NCBI GenBank assembly: GCA_046726215.1
Contig: JBKPAA010000040.1
Location: 16,709-80,708 of the forward strand
From: DASQUK01 sp046726215
GTDB lineage: Bacteria; Actinomycetota; Acidimicrobiia; Acidimicrobiales; VFJN01
Direction: 5' to 3'
Length of the DNA: 64,000 nucleotides
Shown here: piece after piece, positions 12,260-20,651 of the stretch
Position numbering within the stretch: position 1 is the stretch's first letter
Layout: every line of letters starts with the position of its first letter
Program-made: the position numbers and the translations under genes
Notes under the pieces: generated by a model
Told to the model about the DNA's origin: nothing
What the model saw: the letters and a program-made list of their open reading frames with translations, nothing else
Databases searched by the model: none

Positions 12260-12462
12260 GCGACGTGCTGACGGTCAACGGCGACGGGGTGCCGGTCCCG
12301 GCGGGTACCACGGTGGCGGAGCTCTTGGTGATGCTCGAGATCGAGCCGCGGGGCGTGGCCGTGGCGGTGGACGGCGAGGTCGTGACCCGTCGGACCTGGG
12401 GGGAGCGCTCGCTGGCGGCGGGCGAGCGCGTCGAGATCCTGTCGATCGCCCAGGGAGGCTGA
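12256..12462 (+). CDS. thiS: Sulfur carrier protein ThiS
   Basis: 68 residues, ATG overlapping the thiO stop (ATGA). It is a beta-grasp protein ending in the Gly-Gly tail (IAQGG) that is adenylated and thiocarboxylated to carry sulfur to ThiG. Motifs such as VAVAVDGEVV and the W-x-x-x-x-L-A-A-G-E-R-V-E-I-L segment are standard. No ThiF-type activating enzyme is encoded in the window. Confidence 0.95.
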   Translation: MSDVLTVNGDGVPVPAGTTVAELLVMLEIEPRGVAVAVDGEVVTRRTWGERSLAAGERVEILSIAQGG

Positions 12463-12463
12463 C

Positions 12464-13255
12464 GTGCCTGCCATCGAGCTGCATTCCGATCCCCTGGTGA
12501 TCGCCGGCGAGTCGTTTCGGTCGCGGCTGATCCTGGGCACCGGCGGTGCCCCCAACCTCGACCTGCTCGAGGAGGCGCTCACCGCGTCGGGCACCGAGAT
12601 CACGACCGTGGCGTTGCGCCGTGTCGACCCGTCGGCGCCCGGCTCGTTGTTCGAGCTGCTGCGCCGCACCGGCATCCGCCCACTGCCCAACACGGCCGGC
12701 TGCTTCACCGCCCGCGATGCGGTGCGCACGGCCCAGCTGGGGCGGGAGGCACTGGAGATGGACTGGGTGAAGCTCGAGGTCGTGGCCGACGAGCGCACGC
12801 TGCTGCCCGACCCGGTCGAGCTGCTCGACGCCGCCGACCAGCTGGTCGACGACGGGTTCGTGGTGCTGGCCTACACCAACGACGACCCGGTGCTGGCGCG
12901 CCGGCTCGAGGACGCCGGTGTCGCCGCCGTCATGCCGCTGGGTTCGCCCATCGGCAGTGGCATGGGCATCCGCAACCCCTACAACCTGGCGATGATCCTC
13001 GAGGCCGCCGGCGTGCCGGTGGTGCTCGACGCCGGCGTCGGCACGGCTTCGGACGCGGCCCAGGCCATGGAGCTGGGCTGCGATGCCGTGCTCCTGGCCA
13101 CGGCGGTCACACGGGCCCGGGACCCGGTCCGCATGGCCAGCGCCATGCGTCATGCGGTCGAGGCCGGCCGGCTGGCTCGCCGGGCGGGTCGGATCCCCAG
13201 GCGGCTCTACGCCGAGGCGTCGACCAGCGTCGAGGGCCTGGCAGACCTCGGGTGA
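12464..13255 (+). CDS. thiG: Thiazole synthase ThiG
   Basis: 263 residues from GTG 12464, one base past the thiS stop. ThiG condenses deoxyxylulose 5-phosphate, dehydroglycine and ThiS thiocarboxylate into the thiazole phosphate. Visible are SRLILGTGG near the start, LPNTAGC, the Schiff-base strand WVKLEV (lysine in the barrel), MPLGSPIGSG and the DAGVGTASDAA phosphate loop. Length and motif order are typical of the family. Confidence 0.97.
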   Translation: MPAIELHSDPLVIAGESFRSRLILGTGGAPNLDLLEEALTASGTEITTVALRRVDPSAPGSLFELLRRTGIRPLPNTAGCFTARDAVRTAQLGREALEMDWVKLEVVADERTLLPDPVELLDAADQLVDDGFVVLAYTNDDPVLARRLEDAGVAAVMPLGSPIGSGMGIRNPYNLAMILEAAGVPVVLDAGVGTASDAAQAMELGCDAVLLATAVTRARDPVRMASAMRHAVEAGRLARRAGRIPRRLYAEASTSVEGLADLG

Positions 13256-13259
13256 CGGC

Positions 13260-13931
13260 GTGACTGTCGCGGAGCTGACGGTCCTCACGGACCGCCGGAT
13301 GGCGGCCGGCGCCGGCCACGACCTCGTCGAGGTCGTCGGCGCGGCGGCCGGCGCCGGTGCACCCACCGTCCTGCTGCGGGAGAAGGACCTGCCAGGGGTC
13401 GACCGCCACAGCCTGGCGGTACGGCTTCGGGCGGCAACCGCGGCGGTGGGGGCGGCGCTCATCGTCGCCGGCGACGTGGCGCTGGCCCGTGCGGTGGGGG
13501 CGGACGGGGTGCACCTGGGGGCCGGCGATCCCTGGCCCGACGACGTCGGCCCCGGCCTGCGGGTCGGGCGCTCGTGCCATACGGCCCAGGAGCTGCTGGC
13601 GGCCGCCACGCGTGGCGGCGTCCACTACGCCACGTTCTCGCCCGTGTTCGCCACGCCGTCCAAGCCCGGCTACGGACCACCGCTGGGCATCCCCGGGCTG
13701 GCGGCCGGGTGCCGCGCCGTCGCCGGGGTCGGGTCCAAGCTGCTCGTCTACGCGCTCGGGGGGATCGGGCCGGGGCAGGTCGCGGCGTGCGTGGCCGCGG
13801 GGGCTGCGGGGGTGGCGGTCATGGGCGAGGTGATGCGGGCGGAGGACCCGCGCGCCATCGTGCGGGCGATGGTCGGCGAGCTGGACGTCGCCCATCACGA
13901 CCCGAACTTGCGGCGGTTATCGGTGCCATGA
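13260..13931 (+). CDS. Second ThiE-family protein, probably TenI-type thiazole tautomerase
   Basis: 223 residues from GTG 13260, a few bases past the thiG stop. It has the ThiE/TenI barrel (LREKDL, GADGVHLG, GRSCH, SPVFATPSKPG, LGGIGP). The V-N-D segment that binds diphosphate and magnesium in ThiE is changed to V-A-G-D, while the GRSxH histidine associated with TenI is kept. TenI aromatises the ThiG product. Its position directly after thiG and the existence of a more complete thiE at 10416 support that role. A second functional ThiE cannot be excluded. The stop overlaps the thiD start in ATGA. Confidence 0.75.
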   Translation: MTVAELTVLTDRRMAAGAGHDLVEVVGAAAGAGAPTVLLREKDLPGVDRHSLAVRLRAATAAVGAALIVAGDVALARAVGADGVHLGAGDPWPDDVGPGLRVGRSCHTAQELLAAATRGGVHYATFSPVFATPSKPGYGPPLGIPGLAAGCRAVAGVGSKLLVYALGGIGPGQVAACVAAGAAGVAVMGEVMRAEDPRAIVRAMVGELDVAHHDPNLRRLSVP

Positions 13932-14761
13932 CATCGCCAACCACCGCAAGTCCTGGAACGCCGGCGGTGGCCCTCACCATCGCCGGGTCCGACTCGGGCG
14001 GGGGTGCCGGCATCCAGGCCGATCTCCTGACCTTCGCGGCGCTGGGGGTGCACGGAGCCAGCGCCATCACGGCCCTGACCGCGCAGAACACGGTCGGCGT
14101 CGCGGGCGTGCACGTGCCGCCGCCCGAGTTCCTGCGGGCGCAGCTCGACGCCGTGCTCGGGGACCTGCCGGTGGCGGCCGTGAAGACCGGCATGCTGGCG
14201 ACCGAGGACGTGGTATCGGCGGTGGCCGAGTATGCCGCCGCCGGCCGCCTGCCCAACCTGGTGGTCGACCCCGTGCTCGTGTCGTCGACCGGTGCCCGCC
14301 TGCTCGACCCCGGCGCCGAGGCTGCCTACCGTGAGGCGCTGTTCCCGCACGCGCTCGTCGTCACGCCCAACACACGCGAGGCACAGGCCCTGCTCGGGGC
14401 GCCGGTGGAGTCGCTCGACGACGCCCGCCATGCGGCCGGCAAGCTGGCGGAATGGGGCCCCCGGTGGGTGGTCGTCAAGGGAGGGCACCTGGCGGTGGAC
14501 GGCGGTGCCTGCGACGTCGTCGTCGAATCCTCCACGGGCGACATCACCGAGCTGTGCCTGGCGCGCGTCGACACCCACAATGACCACGGCACCGGCTGCA
14601 GCTTCGCCGCCGCCACCGCCGCCGGCCTGGCCCAGGGCCTGCCGGTGCTCGAGGCGGTGCAGGCGGCCAAACGGTTCGTGCACGAAGGCCTCGAGCGGTC
14701 GGCCCGCTGGGCCTTGGGAGCCGGCCACGGCCCCGTCGGCAAGCTCGGCGGCTGGTCCTAG
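13928..14761 (+). CDS. thiD: Hydroxymethylpyrimidine (phosphate) kinase ThiD
   Basis: 277 residues. This ribokinase-fold enzyme phosphorylates HMP and HMP phosphate. The family opening AGSDSGGGAGIQADL, the internal KTGM loop, VVDPVLVSSTG and the catalytic D-N-H-G-T-G-C-S anion-hole motif are present (the family usually reads D-T-H-G-T-G-C; here H-N-D-H-G-T-G-C). It is the last gene of the thi operon. Its stop overlaps by 4 bp the stop of the convergent gene at 14758. Confidence 0.95.
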   Translation: MTSPTTASPGTPAVALTIAGSDSGGGAGIQADLLTFAALGVHGASAITALTAQNTVGVAGVHVPPPEFLRAQLDAVLGDLPVAAVKTGMLATEDVVSAVAEYAAAGRLPNLVVDPVLVSSTGARLLDPGAEAAYREALFPHALVVTPNTREAQALLGAPVESLDDARHAAGKLAEWGPRWVVVKGGHLAVDGGACDVVVESSTGDITELCLARVDTHNDHGTGCSFAAATAAGLAQGLPVLEAVQAAKRFVHEGLERSARWALGAGHGPVGKLGGWS

Positions 14762-15783
14762 GACTCGACGGCGGCGTCGACCGGAGCTGTCACCGGCAGC
14801 CCGCCGTGCCAGCGGCCGGCCGCGGCCATCCAGACCTGGCCGGGCGGGCAGTCGGCCGAGTGGTCGCAGTGCCGGCAGGCGGGAGACGGCGTGGCGCCGG
14901 CAGGATCGAAGCCCCGGTCCACGGCGATGGCGCGCTGCGCCACCACGCCGACGATCCGGTCCGCGCCCAGGGCCAGGAGCCGGTGGTCGACGGGGATCGT
15001 GACCCGCTCGCCGGTATCGCCGGCGGTGACCAGCACGGAAGCCGGCACGACCCCGATTGCGAGCGCCCCGGCGGTCGCCTCGAACGCCGCCCGGTCCCGG
15101 AGGGTGCCGTCATCGCCGGTCGTCACCCGGTGAACGACCAACGCGAACCCGCCTCCGCCGGTCACCCGCCCGAGGCGGGCGTCCGAGCCGCAGGCCACCG
15201 TCACGGGCGGGGCCTTGTCCGGTCGCCACTTTGGCGACGGCCCGGCCGCCGGGCCGGGCGCGTTGAGCAGCGTGAGTTGCGCCGGGGGCGGCCAGCCCAG
15301 CATCCGCACGAACCCCGCCAGCCAGCGTCCGGCGGTGGCGGCCACCGCCGCCAACGTGGCGGAGTCGCCGTCGTCCCAGGTTTCGCAGATCCAGTCGCCC
15401 ACGCTGGACCGCTCGATCGGTGGCGCCCGTCCTGTGCCCGTTTCGGGTGGCCGGCGCAGAGCCCGCATCCAGGCGCCGATGGCGTAGAGGGGCATGGGCA
15501 GCGTCGCCGGCCGGCCGGCCAGGTCCGCCTGGGCGATGTGATGCGCAAGCGCCGCCCGCCCGCAGGCGCCGGCGGCGAGCGGCGCCGACCAGCCGGGGAA
15601 TCGCCAGCCCTGCTCGCCCCGGCCGCGGAAGCGCGCCGCGCACGTCGCCGCTTCGAGGGCCGCCCCCCAACCGACGTAGACGTCGCTGACGGGAGCCGCG
15701 CTGCCGGCGAAAGCGTCCGCCATCCGCTCGGTCACGGCGCTGCGCAGGCGGTCGGCGGTCCCCACCGGGTCGTCGAGGGTCAC
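14758..15783 (-). CDS. Cysteine-cluster protein related to RecB/Cas4-like nucleases, active site apparently lost
   Basis: 341 residues from GTG 15783, which overlaps the stop of the upstream nuclease gene (GTGA). Four cysteines are spaced as in iron-staple PD-(D/E)XK nucleases: C48 followed far downstream by C303, C306 and C312 (C-x2-C-x5-C). The core lines up with its neighbour: DARLGRV where the neighbour has GRLDVLL, and VVHRVTT where the neighbour has VVEVKGG. The catalytic E-x-K therefore reads H218-R-V220. I infer a non-catalytic paralogue that keeps the iron-sulfur fold, perhaps as the partner of the active protein in a heterodimer. The alignment was made by eye. Confidence 0.55.
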   Translation of the reverse strand: MTLDDPVGTADRLRSAVTERMADAFAGSAAPVSDVYVGWGAALEAATCAARFRGRGEQGWRFPGWSAPLAAGACGRAALAHHIAQADLAGRPATLPMPLYAIGAWMRALRRPPETGTGRAPPIERSSVGDWICETWDDGDSATLAAVAATAGRWLAGFVRMLGWPPPAQLTLLNAPGPAAGPSPKWRPDKAPPVTVACGSDARLGRVTGGGGFALVVHRVTTGDDGTLRDRAAFEATAGALAIGVVPASVLVTAGDTGERVTIPVDHRLLALGADRIVGVVAQRAIAVDRGFDPAGATPSPACRHCDHSADCPPGQVWMAAAGRWHGGLPVTAPVDAAVES

Positions 15784-16667
15784 GACGTCTCCGCGGCCCC
15801 GAGCGGCCAGCGCCGCCCCGCCGGGCAGTCGGGACGCACCGGGCAGTGCTGGCAGTGGGCGCCCGGGCACGTCGCCGGTGGCTCGCCGGCCGCCAACCGC
15901 GCGGCAATGCCCATGGCCTCGTCCAGCCGTTCGGCGGCGTGCTGCAGCAGCGCCGGCCGGATGGGCTCGATGTGGGTCGTCCCGTCCGACACGATCGTCA
16001 CGGCGATGGCCGGGACCTCGCCGTCGCGAAGCGCCACCATGAGGGCGTAGAGGTGGCCGTCCGCCCGCATGCCGTCGTACCACCGGCCACCCTTGACCTC
16101 CACGACCACCGCCGGGCGGCCGGTGGGCGGCCCGCCCAGGAGCACGTCGAGGCGCCCGGCCACCGTGACGGCACCCCCGGCCAGCGCCACCCGAACGGGC
16201 TCCTCGACGCGGGGCCACCAGGCGGGGTCGATCCCGGTCAGGCCCGACGCCGCCAGCCGCCCGATGCGCCCAGCGGCGTCGGTCGTCAAGCGGCCCGCGG
16301 CCGGCCCCAGGTCCGCCAGGCGATCGGCCACGGTGCAGTCCCCGAGGGCGGTCAGGAACGCCACCGCGGCATCGACGGTGACGTCCCGGCGGGGCGACAC
16401 TGTGGCCAGCTTGGCGGCGGCGTCGACAATCCATCCCACCACGACGTCGTCGCTCGTCGCATGGTCCTCGCCGAGCGCCCGGCGCGGGCAGCGCAGCAGC
16501 CCGGTCACCAGGTGCTTCGACAGGCGAAGGGGCTCGTCCTCGGTCCAACCGCCCACCGCCGTCGCGGCGCCGGCGGCCTCGTCGAGCTCGGCGCGCAACG
16601 CGGCGATCCCCTCGGGGGACGGCGGGTAGAGCGCCCCCGCCAGCACGTCGCCCAGCGCCTCGGCCAC
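15780..16667 (-). CDS. PD-(D/E)XK nuclease family protein (RecB/Cas4-like, iron-sulfur)
   Basis: 295 residues from GTG 16667, the only start available before the in-frame stop at 16710. The nuclease core is visible as GRLDVLL (D174) and VVVEVKGG (E190, K192), followed by a Y-x3-L helix. C60 and the C-terminal C272, C275 and C281 match the four-cysteine iron staple of AddB, Cas4 and related enzymes. There are no helicase motifs and no cas genes nearby. It is translationally coupled to its degenerate paralogue and lies 42 bp after the ABC1 kinase gene. DNA end-processing is the natural prediction; the pathway is unknown. Confidence 0.75.
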   Translation of the reverse strand: MAEALGDVLAGALYPPSPEGIAALRAELDEAAGAATAVGGWTEDEPLRLSKHLVTGLLRCPRRALGEDHATSDDVVVGWIVDAAAKLATVSPRRDVTVDAAVAFLTALGDCTVADRLADLGPAAGRLTTDAAGRIGRLAASGLTGIDPAWWPRVEEPVRVALAGGAVTVAGRLDVLLGGPPTGRPAVVVEVKGGRWYDGMRADGHLYALMVALRDGEVPAIAVTIVSDGTTHIEPIRPALLQHAAERLDEAMGIAARLAAGEPPATCPGAHCQHCPVRPDCPAGRRWPLGAAETS

Positions 16668-16709
16668 CGACGCATGGTAGGGATGGCCCCGCCCACCCGG
16701 GGGGACCCG

Positions 16710-18287
16710 TCAGCCCGATAGGCGAGGCCGGCGGCCGGTGGCCAGCCAGTCGGCCTCGGCCTTGCCCATCTCGGTCGATGGAGGGCCGTCCACCCAGGGC
16801 CACAGCTCGTTGGCGATGCCCCGGAAGTTGGCCGTGGCGCGCAGCTCCCCGAGGATGGCCATGAGACCGAGGTTGATCCGCTGGATGATGACGAAGCTGG
16901 CGGGCAGGTTGGCGGCCCTGATGATCGGCCCGTACGGGCCGGTGGGGTCGAAGTAGCGCGACAGGGCGTCGGTCGACCACTGCGGGGTGATCGTCACCTC
17001 CTCGTCGTGCATGACGAACTCGTAGAAGTGACTGAAGTAGTCGTGCACCTGCCGGTCGGACACCTGAGTGCCCGGGCGCAGCATGCCGATCCGCTCGACG
17101 ATCTCCCGGTAGCGGGCGGTGTCGCGGTCGTTGACCATGGCCCGGATCATGTCGCCGAACAGGTCGATCTCGGCGGGCGTGAAGTGCTTGACGAGCCCGA
17201 AGTCGAGGAACGTGACCTGGCCGCCGGGCCGGAACAGGTAGTTGCCGGGGTGGGGGTCGCCGTTGAACGCCTGAAGCCTGTAGAGGCTGCGGAACACGAA
17301 CCGGTAGATGGCCTCGGCGGCCTGGTTGCGTTCGTCCTGATCCCAGGTGGACATCTCCTCGAAGCGCACGCCCTCGGCGAGCTCGGTGGTCAGCACCCGG
17401 GGCGTCGACAACGACGAGAGCACGTCGGGCACGTGGATGAACGGATGGCCCCGGTAGAACTCGGCGAACAGCTGCTGGTTGCGGGCCTCGTTGGCGTAGT
17501 CGAGCTCCTCGACGACCCGGGCTCGTATCTCCTCGACCAGCGGCGCCGGCTCGAATCCCGACAACGCCAGGCCCATGGCGCCGAACACCAGCCCGGCACT
17601 GTCGAGGTCCGACCTGATGGCGCCGTCGACCCCCGGGTACTGGACCTTGACCGCCACGGCTCGCTCGTCCCGGGTGATCGCCCGGTGGACCTGACCGATG
17701 GATGCGGCGGCGATTGGCAGCGGATCCCACTCCAGGAACGCCCGGTCGGGCGCTGAGCCCAGCTCCTGTTCGACGACGCCGGCCGCGAGCTCGGGTGACA
17801 TGGGCGGCGCATCCTGCTGCAGGCCCTGAAGCGCGTGGCGCACGTGGTCGGGAAGCCCGGTGTCGAGGTAGGACGCCATCTGGCCCAGCTTCATGAAGGC
17901 GCCCTTCATGTTGCCGAGCGTCTGGGCGACCTCGTCGGCCGTGCGCAATTCGAAGCGCCGGTCGAGCTCGACCCGCCGTTCGGCGCTGGCAAACGTCCGC
18001 CGGGCGCGGTGGAGTGCGAAGCCGGCGCCGGCGCGCCCACCCACCCGGGCGAGCTCCAGTCGCCGCCGGTTCCGGGTCTGCGCCGAGATCGGCGTGGCGG
18101 CGTCGTTGCGCCGGGCCCTGCGGGCAAGGACGGCGATGGTGGCGATGCCCGCGCCCACGAGGATGCCCACCATGAGCACGCCGCGCCTGCGCGAGTCCCG
18201 GGGCGACTCTGCTTCTCGCTCTTGCTGCTTCGCAGCGGGCCGCTCGGGCCCCGCTGGCTCTCTCGCCCTGGCGGGACGCTCGCTCAT
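16710..18287 (-). CDS. ABC1/AarF/UbiB-family atypical kinase
   Basis: 525 residues. An N-terminal charged stretch and one membrane helix (~39-58) precede the protein-kinase-like domain. Family motifs are in place: the KxGQ motif (MKLGQMAS), the Ala-rich nucleotide loop AAASIGQVH, the VAVKVQYPG lysine, GDPHPGNYLF (catalytic loop) and the metal-binding FLDFGLVK. These kinases act in quinone or lipid metabolism at the membrane, but the role of actinobacterial members is not settled. A TAGGCT box lies 9 nt before the ATG. Confidence 0.9.
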   Translation of the reverse strand: MSERPARAREPAGPERPAAKQQEREAESPRDSRRRGVLMVGILVGAGIATIAVLARRARRNDAATPISAQTRNRRRLELARVGGRAGAGFALHRARRTFASAERRVELDRRFELRTADEVAQTLGNMKGAFMKLGQMASYLDTGLPDHVRHALQGLQQDAPPMSPELAAGVVEQELGSAPDRAFLEWDPLPIAAASIGQVHRAITRDERAVAVKVQYPGVDGAIRSDLDSAGLVFGAMGLALSGFEPAPLVEEIRARVVEELDYANEARNQQLFAEFYRGHPFIHVPDVLSSLSTPRVLTTELAEGVRFEEMSTWDQDERNQAAEAIYRFVFRSLYRLQAFNGDPHPGNYLFRPGGQVTFLDFGLVKHFTPAEIDLFGDMIRAMVNDRDTARYREIVERIGMLRPGTQVSDRQVHDYFSHFYEFVMHDEEVTITPQWSTDALSRYFDPTGPYGPIIRAANLPASFVIIQRINLGLMAILGELRATANFRGIANELWPWVDGPPSTEMGKAEADWLATGRRPRLSG

Positions 18288-18296
18288 CGGCGCCGG

Positions 18297-18302
18297 AGCC
18301 TA
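18297..18302 (-). promoter_or_regulatory. -10-like box TAGGCT, 9 nt before the ABC1 kinase start
   Basis: TAGGCT on the minus strand sits 9 nt before ATG 18287, slightly further than the 6-7 nt most common in this window. No Shine-Dalgarno is visible between them. Confidence 0.4.
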
Positions 18303-18382
18303 CCGACCGGTCCCGATCGGACGTTGTCGTAAGGTAGCCCCCGCTTCAACCGAACATCGAAGAGCACCGGGGAACCGCCGCC

Positions 18383-18925
18383 ATGCATGAAAACCTGCCC
18401 ACACCCGATCAGCTCAACTTCGCCATGCTCATCCTCAGGCTGGTCATCGGGCCCATCTTCGCCTTCCACGGCTTCGCCAAGATCACCCGGGGGGGCAAGC
18501 TCGAAGGCACAGCCGGATGGTTCGAGTCCATGGGGATGCGGCCTGGCCACGTGCACGCCCGCCTCGCCGCGTTCGGCGAGCTCGCCACCGGCGTCTGCAT
18601 CGCCCTCGGATTCCTGACCACCTTCGCCGGCATGGGGATCGTCGGGCTCATGTCGGTCGCCTTCTGGACCGTGCACCGGGGCCAGGGCCTGTTGATCACC
18701 GCCAACGGCTGGGAGTACGTGGCGGTCCTCGGCACCATCGGCGTGGTCCTGGCGACCATCGGCGCCGGCGACTGGAGCCTCGACAACGCCATCGGGATCG
18801 ACCTCAACGGCCCCGCCGGCTTCATCATCGCCGTCGTCGGCGGCGTGGGGCTGGCCGCCATCCTGCTGCGCTTCGCCTACCACCCGCCGACACGCGCCGC
18901 AGCGCAGGCTGATACGACGTTCTAG
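18383..18925 (+). CDS. DoxX family membrane protein
   Basis: 180 residues with four predicted membrane helices. The DoxX signature appears in the first helix pair (LRLVIGPIFAFHGFAKI) and in the AAFGELATGVCIALGF segment. DoxX-like proteins are linked to quinone-dependent or thiol redox roles, but most are uncharacterised. Two nearby ATGs (18383 and 18387) are in different frames; the first gives the family protein. A TAAGGT hexamer at 18330 would leave a ~40-nt leader. Confidence 0.85.
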   Translation: MHENLPTPDQLNFAMLILRLVIGPIFAFHGFAKITRGGKLEGTAGWFESMGMRPGHVHARLAAFGELATGVCIALGFLTTFAGMGIVGLMSVAFWTVHRGQGLLITANGWEYVAVLGTIGVVLATIGAGDWSLDNAIGIDLNGPAGFIIAVVGGVGLAAILLRFAYHPPTRAAAQADTTF

Positions 18926-19035
18926 CGGCGCCGGGTCCCGGCTCCGGCCTCCAGGTGGCGCAGGCGCACGAGGCCCCCGCCGGCAGCTACCCGACGTCGA
19001 CCCGGCCCGGCGCTCGCTCGGGCATCATCGCGGGC

Positions 19036-20547
19036 GTGCAGACGCGGGAAGCGCGCGTCGGAGCGTGGGTGGCCTCCCGCTCCGACCTGTTCGCCGTGCT
19101 CGTCATCGCCGGCGCCGTCCTCGCATTCCACGCGGTGCTCAGCGGTCGCTACGGGTTCCACCGTGACGAGCTGTACTACCTGGCGGCCGGCCGCCATCCC
19201 GCCCTGGGCTACGTCGACCAACCACCGCTCGTTCCCCTCCTCGCCCGGGGGATCACCGCCGTCACGGGTGACCACCTGTGGCCGCTCCGGTTGGCCGCCG
19301 GTGCGGTCCACGCCGCGGTCGTGATGTTGGCGGCGATCATCGCCCGCGAGCTGGGCGGCGGTGGCCGGGCGATGGCGTTGTCCGCATTGGCGACGGCCAC
19401 GGCACCGCTCTTCGTCGCCACCGGCGGCCTGTTCCAGACGGTGCTTTTCGACCAGCTGTGGTGGGCGCTGGCCATCCTGATGGTGATCCGCCTGCTGGCC
19501 GGCCGAGCCGACCCCCGCTGGTGGCTGGGCGTCGGTGTGGCCTTCGGGTTGGGCCTCCAGACGAAGTTGACGATGGCCCTGCTCGGGCTGGGCCTGGCGG
19601 CAGGGTTCGTGGCCACGCCGGCGGGGCGCCGGCAGCTCCGCAGCCCCTGGCTGATGGCCGGGGTGGCCGTGGCCGTGGCGCTGTGGTTGCCGAACCTCGT
19701 GTGGCAGGCGCTCAACGGATGGCCGACGCTGGAGTTCAGCCGCAACAACAACGCCGCCGTTCGTGCCGAGGACGGTCGGTTGGGGTTCGTACTCCAGCAG
19801 ATCGTCCTGATCGGGCCGCTGGCGCTGCCGCTGGCGGCGGGCGGGCTGGTGTGGCTGTGGCGGCGGTCCCCGTGGCGGATCCTGGCGGTGACGGTGGCAT
19901 CCGTTGCCCTAGTGCTGCTGGTCGTCGGAGGCAAGGCCTACTACCTCGGTCCGACCTACGTGCTGGCGTTCGGCGCCGGGAGCGTGGCGGCAGAGGCCTG
20001 GGCCGGCGCCGACTCCCACAGGTGGCACACCGTGATCGGCGCGCTCGTGCTCAACGGCCTGATCCCGCTGGCGGCGGTTGCCCCCGTGGCGCCGATCGAC
20101 GTGTACGCGGCCGCGTTCCACGACCTCAACGACGAGCTGGGCGAGGAGGTGGGCTGGCCCGAGATGGTCGATCAGGTGGCGCGGGTCGCGACGGTGCTGC
20201 CCGCGGACGAACAGGCCGGCCTCCGGGTGGTCACCGCCAGCTACGGCGAAGCGGCCGCGATCGACCTCTACGGCCCGGCGCGGGGCCTGCCGCCCGGTAC
20301 CGCGCTCTCGGCCCACAACAGCTATGCGGACTGGTGGCCCGACGATGGCTCCCCCAGGGGTGCCGTCATCTTCGTGCGCTACACGAGGCCGACGGTCGAC
20401 CGCTTCTGCGACGCCCTGGGGCCGGTCGCCATCGTGTCCAATCCTTGGGATGTCCCGAACGAGGTGGCGGGCGCGCCCATGCTCGTGTGCCACCGCCTCG
20501 GGGTGAGCCCCGAGACTCTCCGCAACGCGCTCCGCCACTACGGCTGA
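19036..20547 (+). CDS. Glycosyltransferase family 39-like (PMT/ArnT-type) membrane protein
   Basis: 503 residues from GTG 19036; GTG 18955 would add 27 low-complexity residues. The first lumenal loop contains HRDELYYLAAGRHPALGYVDQPPLVPLLAR, quoted here in parts as HRDELYYLA and GYVDQPPL, with the Asp-Glu pair used by GT-C enzymes. About ten membrane helices follow and the C-terminus is a soluble extracytoplasmic domain. Such enzymes move a sugar from a polyprenyl-phosphate donor to protein, lipid A or cell-wall glycan. The acceptor cannot be told. The gene is convergent with the VOC gene. Confidence 0.8.
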   Translation: MQTREARVGAWVASRSDLFAVLVIAGAVLAFHAVLSGRYGFHRDELYYLAAGRHPALGYVDQPPLVPLLARGITAVTGDHLWPLRLAAGAVHAAVVMLAAIIARELGGGGRAMALSALATATAPLFVATGGLFQTVLFDQLWWALAILMVIRLLAGRADPRWWLGVGVAFGLGLQTKLTMALLGLGLAAGFVATPAGRRQLRSPWLMAGVAVAVALWLPNLVWQALNGWPTLEFSRNNNAAVRAEDGRLGFVLQQIVLIGPLALPLAAGGLVWLWRRSPWRILAVTVASVALVLLVVGGKAYYLGPTYVLAFGAGSVAAEAWAGADSHRWHTVIGALVLNGLIPLAAVAPVAPIDVYAAAFHDLNDELGEEVGWPEMVDQVARVATVLPADEQAGLRVVTASYGEAAAIDLYGPARGLPPGTALSAHNSYADWWPDDGSPRGAVIFVRYTRPTVDRFCDALGPVAIVSNPWDVPNEVAGAPMLVCHRLGVSPETLRNALRHYG

Positions 20548-20582
20548 GCGCCGAGGTCATAGGTTCCGGGCGCGCCGAGCCC

Positions 20583-20618
20583 GAGGTCATGGGTTCCGCT
20601 CGCGGAACCCATGACCTC
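20583..20618. terminator. Perfect 17-bp hairpin between convergent genes (bidirectional terminator candidate)
   Basis: Arms 20583-20599 and 20602-20618 are exact inverted copies with a 2-nt centre. A third, near-direct copy of the left arm (AGGTCATAGGTTCCG) begins about 32 bp upstream, at 20553. There is no T-tract on either side, so rho-independent termination of the classical kind is not proven. Confidence 0.5.
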
Positions 20619-20651
20619 GTCCGGGGCCGGGCGGTACCCGTCGCCTCGGGT

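Noticed and set aside
14758..16667. cas4 of a CRISPR-Cas system
   Set aside because: The four-cysteine nuclease is Cas4-like, but there is no cas1, cas2, repeat array or effector in the window.
16710..17730. Minus-strand ORF of ~990 codons running from 14758 through the ABC1 kinase region
   Set aside because: Its upstream half lies antiparallel-in-frame over the better supported ABC1 kinase; only the part after GTG 15783 has protein-like features.
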